A stretch of DNA of 64,000 nt from Candidatus Berkiella cookevillensis (GCF_001431315.2 NZ_LKHV02000001.1:868001-932000), one strand, 5' to 3'. Shown: positions 27,901-35,202, counted from the first letter of the stretch. The notes: generated by a model not told the origin, from the letters alone. Program-made: numbers and translations.

Positions 27901-28815
27901 GAGGTGCTTGGTTCTCGTAAAGAGGCTGCATTGTATTTGGAATGGTCATTTTCTGATTTACCGCTCAGTGAATATAAAACAATCAACCATAAAAAAGTAT
28001 TGGTGTATCCCGCGCTTGTTGAAGAGCAAGAAAAAGTAGCAATTCAATTTTTTAATACTTCTGAATTATCTTTGCAATACCATGTTACAGGTATTATGAA
28101 GCTGATTAGATTGGCACTTGAATCCGATGTAAAATATCTTAAAAAGCAGTTGATAGATAAGAATCTACTTAAAAAAGCGCAGCTTTATTTTTCTCAAGAC
28201 AATCCAGAGAATACAATACAAGATATGTTGATTGATGCTGCAATCTTTGAATGTTTTGTTAGAGGCTTTGAGCCTATTCGAAGTAAAATAGAATTTGATA
28301 ATCGCTTGAATAGCCATAAAAATAAATTGACAACCACGTTTGATAGTTACGCAGCTATATTAAAACAAAGTATCATGATGCGTGAAGTTATTGAGCAGAA
28401 AATAAATAAATACAGGCAAAAGAATGAGTATCAGGCTTCTATTGTAGATATTCAAACACAGTTGAAAAATTTGTATAGAAATAAATGTTTATTGATAGCA
28501 GGGCTGCAGTGGTTTGCACGATATCCTGTTTATATGAAAGCCATTGAATATAGATTGGATAAGCTTCCTGCTAATATCAAGCAAGATATATTAATCACCA
28601 AAGAAACGAGTTTCTTAGGACGTTGCTTGCAGCAAGTCATAGACAATAAATTATCAGATATCAAAGATACGGCTATTTTACCTGTTTCAGAATTGAGTCA
28701 TAAATTAAACAATGTTGCTTGGAAGATAGAAGAGTTACGCATTTCGCATTTCGCACAAAGGCTGGGTACTATAACTTCTGTTTCTAAACAAAAAATAATT
28801 AAAGAGCTTGAATGA
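24919..28815 (+). CDS. hrpA: ATP-dependent RNA helicase HrpA (DEAH-box)
   Basis: DEAH/RHA-family 3'-5' RNA helicase implicated in ribosome and mRNA processing. The ATG at 24919 lies 5 bp after the upstream stop; a TTG at 24901 overlapping that gene is less likely. Motifs in order: I VAGETGSGKST (about 87-97), Ia HTQPRRIAAQ, II DEAH at 186-189, III TSATI, V STNVAETSIT, VI QRKGRCGR. The HA2 and OB-fold regions follow (about 420-690). Then comes the long C-terminal extension (DUF3418-like) that distinguishes HrpA from HrpB. Its 1298 residues match E. coli HrpA (about 1300). Likely co-transcribed with the M61 peptidase gene. Confidence 0.96.
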   Translation: MNIEEKLADCCYRDRVILAKQYRKIQHQATEQQAAALSRWHEKLKQSQEMLEHKKSLVPKLSYSALPIMSQKQEIISLIEKHSVVIVAGETGSGKSTQLAKMCLEAGFGTKGMIGHTQPRRIAAQAIARRVADELKVKLGEQVGYKIRFKDRTQPLTLVKVVTDGMMLSERQTDKLLLQYEVIIIDEAHERSLNIDILFGILKNLLQKRPELKVIITSATIQLEKFSKFFDNAPIIEVPGRQFPVEMCFPFEPKEEEIDSNSKKDAQDTDIQSDVIAQIAETVKIAIRQGQGDILIFQSGEREIQETIEVLKGLKLNNTTILPLYARLSSAQQQLIFKDMVGRKIVVSTNVAETSITVPNIRFVIDTGFHKISRYNYKNKLHRLEIEPISWASHVQRKGRCGRVGPGIYYALFSKEDLERRAEFTDPEILRTSLATVLLNLLALNIKDVRHFDFIDAPNYKYIKDGLRLLSQLEALDETERLTPFGHVMARIPIEPRLSRMIIEANKLGCLQQILIIVSALSIADPRDIPFDKREQAREKHALFVDEQSEFMSFLKLWDFVNQNKAALSHKAFAQLCQKNFLSFIRVCEWMDLYDELKRIVLRLNYKINSVAGSYTDIHRSILSGMLDHIGQKDEHKNYIGARELKFVVHPSTTIKKLPQWIVCAELFHSSQTFSKTLAAIEPHWLTEQAKHLIKKSYLDPHFDLKTQSVVAIEKSSLFGLAVESKKVFYEQKNPRLAKEIFIREALLEEQLSESLDFYVHNKQIALQLEKIAQKTRYRYVFHNQESVFEHYKQNLPDSVASLQGLKAWLNKNHNQALKLSLSSFVTEEELIKIKEQYPDEWQLENIKIPIRYEYNPGNSKDGATLCIPLDVFPFIANQDNSWLILGWLTDKLGYDLRNILRQYKHKLPTSKQLIETIFQSLVYREGNYEEVLANFLAKQYQILLGKDYFSRDVIHTPSYLRWHYSVIQNNKEIISGDDSISLFQTLKQQGLVKEVLGSRKEAALYLEWSFSDLPLSEYKTINHKKVLVYPALVEEQEKVAIQFFNTSELSLQYHVTGIMKLIRLALESDVKYLKKQLIDKNLLKKAQLYFSQDNPENTIQDMLIDAAIFECFVRGFEPIRSKIEFDNRLNSHKNKLTTTFDSYAAILKQSIMMREVIEQKINKYRQKNEYQASIVDIQTQLKNLYRNKCLLIAGLQWFARYPVYMKAIEYRLDKLPANIKQDILITKETSFLGRCLQQVIDNKLSDIKDTAILPVSELSHKLNNVAWKIEELRISHFAQRLGTITSVSKQKIIKELE

Positions 28816-28899
28816 TTTGAGCAGCAAATAAGAAATCCCACTTTTTGAAGCTTGTCTCTTCTACATAAGTGGACTATAAGCATAGTAACTGCCCTTTCC

Positions 28900-29030
28900 T
28901 TCGTTCGCAAAGCGAACATTTTCTCACTTTTGTAAAGGGAGACGCTCGTGCAGCGTAGCTGCGCTGAGCAGAGGGATTTAGCTTTTTGAATTTAGCCTCT
29001 AGCATAAATCCCCCTTGCGCACTTTAGGAA
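28900..29030. repeat. Dispersed repeat family A, copy 1
   Basis: Contains TTCGTTCGCAAAGCGAAC, then TAAAGGGAGACGCTCGTGCA, then AGCAGAGGGATTTAG and GCATAAATCCCCCTTGCGC. Related copies lie at 35018-35182 (opposite orientation) and 57630-57805. A detached AAATCCCACTTTTTGAAG piece, seen at the edge of the other copies, lies at about 28833-28850. The element carries internal inverted pieces (TTCGCAAAGCGAA; GACGCTCG...CGAGC-like), so it can fold. Its right end abuts the glycine-rich gene remnant and probably removed that gene's 5' part. Confidence 0.65.
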
Positions 29031-29183
29031 TAGGAATCGCAGCAGGAACAGGGGCCTTAGGTGGAGGCGTTGGTGGGATTTTAGGAGCTGCTGCTGGCGG
29101 GGGGGGTAGTGGGAAATGCTGTATGGATGCCTGCTGTCCAAGCCATTACTACGAGTGGGCAATTAATATCACAGGAATATTAA
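29015..29183 (+). pseudogene. Remnant of a glycine-rich (glycine-zipper, bacteriocin-like) gene, frameshifted in a G-tract
   Basis: From about 29021 the frame reads LGIGIAAGTGALGGGVGG then ILGAAAGG. At the run of eight G's (29099-29106) the continuing frame turns unlikely, whereas a shift of one base gives VVGNAVWMPAVQAITTSG and SQEY, ending at TAA 29181-29183. The 5' end is lost against repeat A and no good start remains; TTG 29015 is the only candidate. Dense GxxxG/AxxxG patterning is typical of membrane-inserting peptides and toxin C-termini. The stop lies 7 bp before the ATG of a small membrane protein, an arrangement seen with toxin/immunity pairs. Identity remains unproven. Confidence 0.45.
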
Positions 29184-29190
29184 TATAATC

Positions 29191-29481
29191 ATGCAATTAA
29201 CAGCCATGTTCATAATGTCGTGCTTAATGGGCTTTATCATGCAGCGTTATAAATTTATGAAAACTAGATATTTCATGCTTTTTATGTTGCTTTTATTCAT
29301 AGGGTACCATTTTATTTTTTATATGATAGATGGTTGGCCGATATACCCTAGCGTGTTTGAAATAACATTGTTTGGGTCTGGTATTATATTTTGTACTTTT
29401 GTATTTCATGTGTCTAAAATATTGGAGTTAAGAAAAAGAAAAAAAATGGAGAAAGGATCGCACGGTGATGCGGTAACGTGA
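29191..29481 (+). CDS. Small membrane protein, immunity-protein-like
   Basis: A 96-residue protein with three hydrophobic helices: about residues 3-16, 26-46 (RYFMLFMLLLFIGYHFIFYM) and 53-75 (FEITLFGSGIIFCTFVFHV). It ends in a very basic tail (ELRKRKKMEKGSHGDAVT). No family recognised. It follows a glycine-rich gene remnant by 7 bp, so it may be the surviving immunity or accessory partner of a degraded bacteriocin-like gene. It may equally be a stray fragment in a decaying region, since repeats flank the pair on both sides. No clear Shine-Dalgarno is seen. Confidence 0.45.
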   Translation: MQLTAMFIMSCLMGFIMQRYKFMKTRYFMLFMLLLFIGYHFIFYMIDGWPIYPSVFEITLFGSGIIFCTFVFHVSKILELRKRKKMEKGSHGDAVT

Positions 29482-29484
29482 AAG

Positions 29485-29578
29485 GTATATACTCTTCGCA
29501 TTCGAGTTTTAGGTTTTGTTGGCCTCACCTACATTGTGCCCCTTGTGGGTAAAAATAGACTGTTATGAGTATAGGTAG
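29485..29578. repeat. Dispersed repeat family E, copy 2 (short)
   Basis: TATACTCTTCGCATTCGAGT, TTTAGGTTTTGTTGGCCTCA, ATTGTGCCCCTTGTGGGTAA and GTTATGAGTATAGGTAG follow the same order as copy 1 (5446-5597) but lack about 55 bp from the middle. The small minus-strand frame at 29529-29747 crosses it and looks accidental. Confidence 0.55.
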
Positions 29579-29604
29579 TCACACGTAGCGCTTTAAATGA
29601 TGTC

Positions 29605-29673
29605 ATCTCGCACGGCGATTCATATGCAGCTGCCCAAAGGGCAGGTGGTTGTATGTAGCGCGTGATGCGAGAT
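29605..29673. repeat. Long imperfect palindrome
   Basis: ATCTCGCA (29605-29612) pairs with TGCGAGAT (29666-29673), and the centre CTGCCC-AAA-GGGCAG (29630-29644) is a perfect hairpin. The whole can form a 69-bp cruciform. It lies in the repeat island and resembles a small non-coding palindromic element. Confidence 0.5.
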
Positions 29674-29763
29674 CTCTTTGTGTCCTGCGATGAACGATGA
29701 GATTCCGGGTAGTAACAGTCACTCTTTAGGTTAGCTCTTAAGGTCAAATACAGACACCATCCC

Positions 29764-29955
29764 AGTTAATTAACCGTCCTATTTTGGGTGTGCTCTCAAG
29801 GCGCTTCATTGCTTTTCTTCTTCTATCTACTATAAATGGATTGATATTCTTCTGCATCCTCATTAAATATGAACTTTCTCTTCACTCATAAGCAGTTCTA
29901 ATCTCCAACCTTTAGAAACATCTATACCACAAAAGATACTGAAATTTTGAACCAT
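29764..29955 (-). pseudogene. IS110-family transposase remnant
   Basis: Reading from ATG 29953-29955 on the minus strand gives MVQNFSIFCGIDVSKGWRLE then LLMSEEKVHI and a stop. GIDVSK is the start signature of the DEDD domain of IS110 transposases. Shifting one frame continues plausibly (FNEDAEEYQSIYSR). A third frame then shows KAMKRLESTPKIGRLIN, reminiscent of the C-terminal IPGIG helix region. Most of the roughly 330-residue gene is gone, so this is an internally deleted, frameshifted relic. Confidence 0.55.
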
Positions 29956-30126
29956 GTTTGCTATCCTTAATTGTGGACTTAGACGCTTAATTATATACAC
30001 GGTCTTTTATGCTGAAAAAAATATATAATATGTCATGCCAGCGAAGGTTTATCGGCACCAACCTAAAGATAATCCAAGCTTGCTTGGTTAATGGTCTAGA
30101 GTCGAATCTCTAATTTATATTTCTTT

Positions 30127-30531
30127 TATAAAACATTAGCACCTATATAAAGTATGTGCCCTGGTGCGAAGCACCCTACGCCCACTTTGTAATCAAAGGG
30201 GGCAGCCGTCTGCGGCGGGGGATTTATAATTTCAGGTTAAGCTAAATATCTACAAAAAAAATGATATGCATTGTGATCAGGATAAATTTCGAGATGCATA
30301 TTTGGAGAGGAAAAAATATATGTATTGAGCTTCAATAATTATGAAGTTAAGCATCAAATAGATGGTGTACTTGAAAAATTGAATCCTACCATAGAACAGA
30401 TAAAATAGTTTGGAACAGAAAAAGATTGATATAAATCCCCCGCCGCAGACGGCTGCCCCCTTTGATTACAAAGTGGGCGTAGGGTGCTTCGCACCAGGGC
30501 ACATACTTTATATAGGTGCTAATGTTTTATA
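30127..30531. repeat. 101-bp perfect inverted repeat around a 203-bp centre
   Basis: The left arm 30127-30227 and right arm 30431-30531 are exact reverse complements over 101 bp. Each arm carries GGTGCGAAGCACC, CAAAGGGGGCAGCC and GCCGTCTGCGGCGGGGG, which resemble blocks of families A and B. The centre holds short degraded frames (such as MHCDQDKFRDAYLERKKYMY) with stops. Outside the arms, TGTCATGCCAGCGAAGG (30031-30047) and a damaged complement (about 30551-30585, AAGTTGACGTCTATGAGCC) form an outer pair of family C. Two copies of one small element inserted in opposite orientation would explain this. Confidence 0.7.
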
Positions 30532-30668
30532 ATCGAATCCCAAAAACTGTTTAAGTTGACGTCTATGAGCCTTCACTGATGTGACAACATAAATCATTTA
30601 ATATAGGTGACAACACAGCGCTTAATAATCGATTTTCTTTTAAAACATATTTTTTAGGCAGAAAATTA

Positions 30669-30742
30669 ATAGCTAATTAACTTATTTAACCCTCACCTGG
30701 CTTTCAGCCATCCTCTCCCAAATTGGTAGAGGCATTATGATT
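30669..30742. repeat. Dispersed repeat family D, copy 1
   Basis: AGCTAATTAACTTATTTAAC, then CTTTCAGCCATCCTCTCCCA and AATTGGTAGAGG, match the complement of 61335-61405. A short relative (CCAAAATTGGTAGGGGCA) is at about 50900-50918. The rest of the 29.5-30.9 kb stretch between these elements shows no gene that I can support. Confidence 0.5.
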
Positions 30743-30942
30743 CGCGCTGCTCATCCATAAGAAAGAGATTTGATTCAGGCGCTTGTCTACAGCATCCAGT
30801 CTTGATACACCCTAAGTGCATAGATGAATTTTTGAATTATTGTTTGCTGCTATCTCGCAATCCTCATGTATTTTGTATACACTGCCTTTGCTTGGGAGCG
30901 GAGTGCTTATTCGTAAATTCATCTGTTATGGATATTCGTTAA

Positions 30943-31155
30943 ATGAAAAGGGAAGAATTTATTATTACTGTCAGTGGCATGACGCTGATTGAGGTTTTAG
31001 TCTCTTTAAGTATTTTTTCTACAGTACTACTCGCTTGTATGGCATTTTCGCTTAATGCTTTGCAAAGATGTAGAGATTGTTTACGGGATACGGAAGCTGT
31101 AAATGAGCATTCAACTTCTTTTGAAAGATCACAGCTATCTACTCAAATGAATTAA
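30943..31155 (+). CDS. pilV: Short PilV-like type IV prepilin
   Basis: The 70-residue product begins with a prepilin leader and pilin N-terminal helix. Cleavage is expected after the Gly of VSG, before MTLIEVLVSLSIFSTVLLAC, with the Glu5 of pilins present. Minor pilins of the PilV group are normally 130-180 residues, so this one has little or no globular head and ends QLSTQMN. It may be truncated or a minimal form. It is the first of four genes (pilV, W, X, Y1-like), 3 bp ahead of the pilW-like ATG. Minor pilins prime pilus assembly at the tip. Confidence 0.65.
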   Translation: MKREEFIITVSGMTLIEVLVSLSIFSTVLLACMAFSLNALQRCRDCLRDTEAVNEHSTSFERSQLSTQMN

Positions 31156-31158
31156 ATC

Positions 31159-32166
31159 ATGAATCTGAAACTTCTTATTAGAAAGTGCCAAGGCTATACA
31201 ATAACAGAGCTGCTGATTGGTTTAGGTCTAGGCGCTTTTTTGATTGCTTCAGTGATTCATATATTCCTAAGTATTAAGCAAACGACAAAATACCAGCAAG
31301 GCATCAGTCGCATACAAGAAAATATGCAAGTTTCATCTGTACTGCTTGGACAATGGTTGAGAGGCGCGGGTGATTATGGTTGTAATCGTTTAGATGAGCA
31401 GATGGCTTTGCGCTGGATTGGCATGACAGCCACTGATATTGATTTCAACCGAGAGCATCCAGTATACCCAACAACCATAGAAAAATTGCGCCATAATCCA
31501 AAAATATCTGCTGTAACCTTGATGCGTATTAAAGAAAATACCGATATTATTTTGATGAATCGTATTCATCAATTTTATAAACTAAACGATTATCAAGATG
31601 CGCAGGATGGTAAAATTTCAGTTTTGGGACAACCAAGCTATAACAAAAATGATATTTTGTTTTTAACAGATTGCCAGAATATAGATGTGTTCAAAGTTGT
31701 TAAAGATGTAAATACTCATCCACAACAAGTTACAACCGATATTCATATTCACCTGGGAGAACAGCCATCATTGACTAAGCTTTATCCGCCGGGTGCTTTA
31801 TTAGGTAAATTAGAATCGGAGCTGATTTACATTGGTGATACAGCAAGAAAAAATCAAAATGGTAATCCCATTTTTTCGCTTTATGCAACAGATCTAAATG
31901 GACGAACTTTGGAACTTGTTGAAGGTGTAGAAGATATGTCTGTAGAATTTTGCTGTGTCCCTGAAACAGATCAGTATTATCCGCAAGCTATGTGGACACC
32001 TGAACAAAAAATAAATGCTGTACGTATCAAGCTCTTATTAAATTCTGTGGAGGATGTGCAAAGCGTGCCGACTGCCTATAAACAGAAAGACATTGATGTG
32101 ATGCCAAAGGATAAACTGATACGGAAATGGTGGGAACAAGAGTGGGCAATACGATCAAGGGTATAA
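31159..32166 (+). CDS. pilW: PilW-like minor pilin
   Basis: A 335-residue minor type IV pilin. The prepilin motif is KCQGYTITELLIGLGLGAFL: cleavage after Gly, with Glu at position 5 of the mature protein, then a hydrophobic helix. The large globular domain contains LLGQWLRGAGDYGCNR, typical of PilW proteins (the FLGRDIRMAGYFGC-type stretch). The length matches PilW of Pseudomonas and Legionella relatives (about 300-350). It overlaps the PilX-like gene by 40 bp and follows the PilV-like gene by 3 bp, so it is translationally coupled in the minor pilin operon. Confidence 0.85.
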   Translation: MNLKLLIRKCQGYTITELLIGLGLGAFLIASVIHIFLSIKQTTKYQQGISRIQENMQVSSVLLGQWLRGAGDYGCNRLDEQMALRWIGMTATDIDFNREHPVYPTTIEKLRHNPKISAVTLMRIKENTDIILMNRIHQFYKLNDYQDAQDGKISVLGQPSYNKNDILFLTDCQNIDVFKVVKDVNTHPQQVTTDIHIHLGEQPSLTKLYPPGALLGKLESELIYIGDTARKNQNGNPIFSLYATDLNGRTLELVEGVEDMSVEFCCVPETDQYYPQAMWTPEQKINAVRIKLLLNSVEDVQSVPTAYKQKDIDVMPKDKLIRKWWEQEWAIRSRV

Positions 32167-32531
32167 ACAAGCAAAAAATATCTGGTAGCGTACTCATCGT
32201 GGTATTATTATTGTCGCTTGTTGTGAGCATGATGGTAATGATCTCTTTAGAAACAAGTGTGCTACAAACTAAAATCAGCAGAAATTATCAAAATGAAGTG
32301 CTTAATTTTATGAGCGCTGAGCAGTCATTGCAAAGATTGGAAAATAAAGTATTGCAAGAAGCTTATCATACCTCCAATGATGTTGGGGAGCTTGAAAAAT
32401 TGCAATTTGTTCCTGAAACGCTAGAATTTGGAGAACGTCAAGGAGTAACATACTACCAACTTGATATTCAACAAAAAAATTTAGAGGGCGCACAAACACA
32501 TTTGCAATCCGTGGTAGCAATTCGGCAGTAA
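32127..32531 (+). CDS. pilX: PilX-like minor pilin
   Basis: A 134-residue protein with the PilX N-terminal pattern: KQKISG, then SVLIVVLLLSLVVSMMVMIS, then a helix with SRNYQNEVLNFMSAEQSLQR. In PilX proteins this is the conserved RN.....F.AAE.AL block. As in other PilX proteins the pilin Glu5 is missing. The ATG at 32127 overlaps pilW; a GTG at 32145 would shorten the leader and is also possible. At 134 residues it is shorter than many PilX proteins (160-190). It sits 11 bp ahead of the PilY1-like gene. Confidence 0.75.
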   Translation: MVGTRVGNTIKGINKQKISGSVLIVVLLLSLVVSMMVMISLETSVLQTKISRNYQNEVLNFMSAEQSLQRLENKVLQEAYHTSNDVGELEKLQFVPETLEFGERQGVTYYQLDIQQKNLEGAQTHLQSVVAIRQ

Positions 32532-32542
32532 AAATATTTTAT

Positions 32543-34120
32543 ATGTATCATTTATTTTTGTTCTTTTTGATCACTTATTCTTCATGTATTTTTTCTTTTA
32601 ACTTAATAAGCAGTTCATCTTATTTAGATGCAGAACCTGTAATTATTCAAACGATTCTCTCGCATGCAACAGAGAAGCATGATATTACACGGGCGACACG
32701 TTTAGGATATACGAATAAAGATATAAGCCCAAAGATGCAGCAGTTGTGGCAAAGAAAATTACCCAAGCCTGCATCTCAACCTGTTTTAGTGGGACATCCT
32801 AATTTCCCTTTCCCAGATTGTTGGCCATCGACAAGCAATAAACCGCATCCACCTGAAAATGCTATGTATGCAGAAAAATATTCTGATTTTTCTCAAAAAC
32901 AGATAAGTCGATCGCCTATCGTTTATCAGATAGATGGTGAATATCATTTACATGCTTTTGAGCTTGAGACAGGAAAATCACGCATTGATTTTGATTTAAA
33001 AAGCCTATTTACAAGATCACTCATCGAAAAAGATAAAGAGGATAGAGAAACTACGATAGCTCCAGAGCTGATGCATGCGGATATTTTTTATGATAATCAA
33101 TGGCATTCTGTATTGGTTGGCATAGTGGGGGTTAAGCATCAAGCAGTATTTTGCATAGAGGTGACCACTGCATTGTCTGGTGCTGCGGCACAGAAGCATT
33201 TAAATCTCTTATGGACTTTAGAAGATAGAGATAGTTTTTTCAGTTGGCCGACTGTTTCTCGTATGGTTGATAATGTTTGGTATCTTATCTTAGCTCAATC
33301 AGGTTGTTCAGATAATAATCATTTATCTGCTGGTTTTAAAATGATCAATTTTAAAACAGGGGTTGTCTCCCAAAATTTGAGGGCCATATCCATAGAAAAT
33401 AAGAATGAAACTTCTAAGAACCGAATTCAATTTTCAGCCATGACAGCCATTGATTCAAAATCCAGAGGCTATGTTGATTATCTGTATGCAGGTGATAATT
33501 TGGGGAAACTGTGGAAATTTGATTTAGAGAATCAGTTTTTGCAAAACAGTGAATTTATCAAGTATTCGACTCTCTTTAAAATGAATGATAATGGCGTATC
33601 AGGGGAAATCTTATCTCAGCCTAAAATTGTGCTGCATCCTGAGCAAGGATTTTTAATTAGCTTTCTTGCAAAATATCCGAATGATGAGCAACGTTATTTG
33701 ATTAACATCTGGGACAAGAATGCGCATTTAAGAAAGGAGACGCATCTTTTTTATACATTGAAATTAGCCGCTTATTCTAACAGTACAGAGACTGAAAATT
33801 GGTATATGCCTATTGGATATGATCATGTTTATCCTCTTGTTCGAAATAAACAGTTGCTTATTGCATCACAAGCGAATCAGTTGATTGCTAAAGATATGCA
33901 CTCATCAAAAACGTGTGCTCAGACTAACTATAAAAAGCCATTATTTCAGTCCACGACTCAGTCATCTTTAACATTTGTGGGAGCACCACTTGTCTTTTCT
34001 CAAGGGCTTAAACAACCGATTTTGGTTTTGCATGGATTATCAGATGGATCATTTGCATGGACTGAATTAGATCTAAACGATAAAATTGGTAGACGTGCTT
34101 GGCGGGAGTTAAACCATTAA
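32543..34120 (+). CDS. Short PilY1-like type IV pilus tip protein
   Basis: Secreted protein with a signal peptide (MYHLFLFFLITYSSCIFSFN). The C-terminal half corresponds to the PilY1 beta-propeller. The hallmark YVDYLYAGDNLGKLWKFDL is present, followed by SGEILSQPKIVLHPEQG, and an upstream blade contains WHSVLVGIVG in place of the usual LV.GTG repeats. PilY1 proteins usually exceed 1000 residues and carry a von Willebrand-like N-terminal domain; this one has only 525 and lacks it. I did not find the acidic DxDxDGxxD calcium loop. Its place directly after pilV/W/X-like genes supports the assignment. No pilE or fimT/U gene follows. Confidence 0.75.
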   Translation: MYHLFLFFLITYSSCIFSFNLISSSSYLDAEPVIIQTILSHATEKHDITRATRLGYTNKDISPKMQQLWQRKLPKPASQPVLVGHPNFPFPDCWPSTSNKPHPPENAMYAEKYSDFSQKQISRSPIVYQIDGEYHLHAFELETGKSRIDFDLKSLFTRSLIEKDKEDRETTIAPELMHADIFYDNQWHSVLVGIVGVKHQAVFCIEVTTALSGAAAQKHLNLLWTLEDRDSFFSWPTVSRMVDNVWYLILAQSGCSDNNHLSAGFKMINFKTGVVSQNLRAISIENKNETSKNRIQFSAMTAIDSKSRGYVDYLYAGDNLGKLWKFDLENQFLQNSEFIKYSTLFKMNDNGVSGEILSQPKIVLHPEQGFLISFLAKYPNDEQRYLINIWDKNAHLRKETHLFYTLKLAAYSNSTETENWYMPIGYDHVYPLVRNKQLLIASQANQLIAKDMHSSKTCAQTNYKKPLFQSTTQSSLTFVGAPLVFSQGLKQPILVLHGLSDGSFAWTELDLNDKIGRRAWRELNH

Positions 34121-34160
34121 CTCATGTGCTGTGACTATGTTATCAAAAGGAGTGTGGGAT

Positions 34161-34973
34161 GTGAAAGACTTTCAAGGGAAGACAGTATTCATTACGGGTT
34201 CAAGTCGTGGTATTGGCAAAGAAATAGCATTACATTTAGCAAAAGCCGGCGCAAATATTATTATTACGGGCAAAACAACAGAAGCACATCCTAAATTAGA
34301 AGGCACTATTTATAGCGCGAGAGATGAAATTGCGCAGACAGGTGCTAAAGTTACGGCTCTTGCTTTAGATGTCAGAGATGACGCAGCGATTCAGCATGCA
34401 ATGAGCATCGCAGCACAAGAATTTGGGGGTATTGATATCCTCATTAATAATGCTAGTGCAATCAGCTTAAGCGATACTACCCAAACAGAAATGAAACGCT
34501 TTGATTTAATGTTTGATGTAAATGTTCGTGCAAGCTTTGCTGCCTCACAAGCCGCCATTCCTTATTTGAAAAAAAGTAGCCATCCTCATATTTTGATACT
34601 GTCTCCTCCCATTAATCTCAATCCTAAGTGGTTTAAAGATCATCTTGCTTATACCATGTCTAAATATGGTATGAGTATGTGTGTTTTAGGTTTAAGCGAA
34701 GAATTACGTGAGGCTAATATTTCAGTCAATGCATTGTGGCCTAAAACAACGATTGCAACCGCAGCGATTCAATATAATTTTCCAAAAGAGGTTTACCAAG
34801 CAAGCCGTAAACCAGAAATTGTTGCTCAAGCAGCACTTTGCATTTTAAAACAAAAAGTCACGGGTCAATTTTTTATTGATGAAGATATTTTAAGAGCACA
34901 GGGTGAGACCGATTTCTCAAAATATGCAGTGGATACGAGCGCTCAGTTAAAGCTCGATTTGTTTTTAGATTGA
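34161..34973 (+). CDS. SDR-family oxidoreductase (HSDL2-like)
   Basis: Rossmann-fold short-chain dehydrogenase. The cofactor motif is TGSSRGIG, the NNAS motif is in LINNASAISL, and the catalytic Tyr and Lys are in YTMSKYGMS. The LSPPINLNPKWFKDHLAY stretch and TGQFFIDED near the end are typical of the HSDL2-like group, putatively acting on lipid-derived substrates. I chose GTG 34161 because AAAGGAG lies 8 bp ahead and the product starts MKDFQGKTVFITG, normal for the family. Upstream starts at 34131 or 34137 would add about ten odd residues. Likely separate from the pilus genes although only 40 bp away. Confidence 0.9.
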   Translation: MKDFQGKTVFITGSSRGIGKEIALHLAKAGANIIITGKTTEAHPKLEGTIYSARDEIAQTGAKVTALALDVRDDAAIQHAMSIAAQEFGGIDILINNASAISLSDTTQTEMKRFDLMFDVNVRASFAASQAAIPYLKKSSHPHILILSPPINLNPKWFKDHLAYTMSKYGMSMCVLGLSEELREANISVNALWPKTTIATAAIQYNFPKEVYQASRKPEIVAQAALCILKQKVTGQFFIDEDILRAQGETDFSKYAVDTSAQLKLDLFLD

Positions 34974-35017
34974 TGGGTGAGTGACGCTTTTTAATATGAG
35001 CGGAAGCGAATAAAAAA

Positions 35018-35182
35018 AATTCCACTTTTTGAAGAGGGACGCGCACTGACAAGTGCGCAAGGGGGATTTATGCTGGAGGCTAAGTTCAAAAAGCTAAATC
35101 CCTCTGCTCGTACAGCTATGCTGAACGAGCGTCTCCCTTTACAAAGTGAGAACAGGTTCGCTTTGCGAACGAAGAAGACTAT
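35018..35182. repeat. Dispersed repeat family A, copy 2 (inverted)
   Basis: CACTTTTTGAAGAGGGA, GCGCAAGGGGGATTTATGC, CTAAATCCCTCTGCTCG, AACGAGCGTCTCCC and TTCGCTTTGCGAACGAAG are the complement of copy 1 (28900-29030). The element ends about 20 bp before the start codon of the 1375-residue gene, so that gene's promoter must lie in or before the repeat. Confidence 0.65.
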
Positions 35183-35202
35183 ACAACAACAGGAGCATTT
35201 AC

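Noticed and set aside
29529-29747. 72-residue minus-strand frame
   Set aside because: Crosses repeat E and the long palindrome; repeat-derived.
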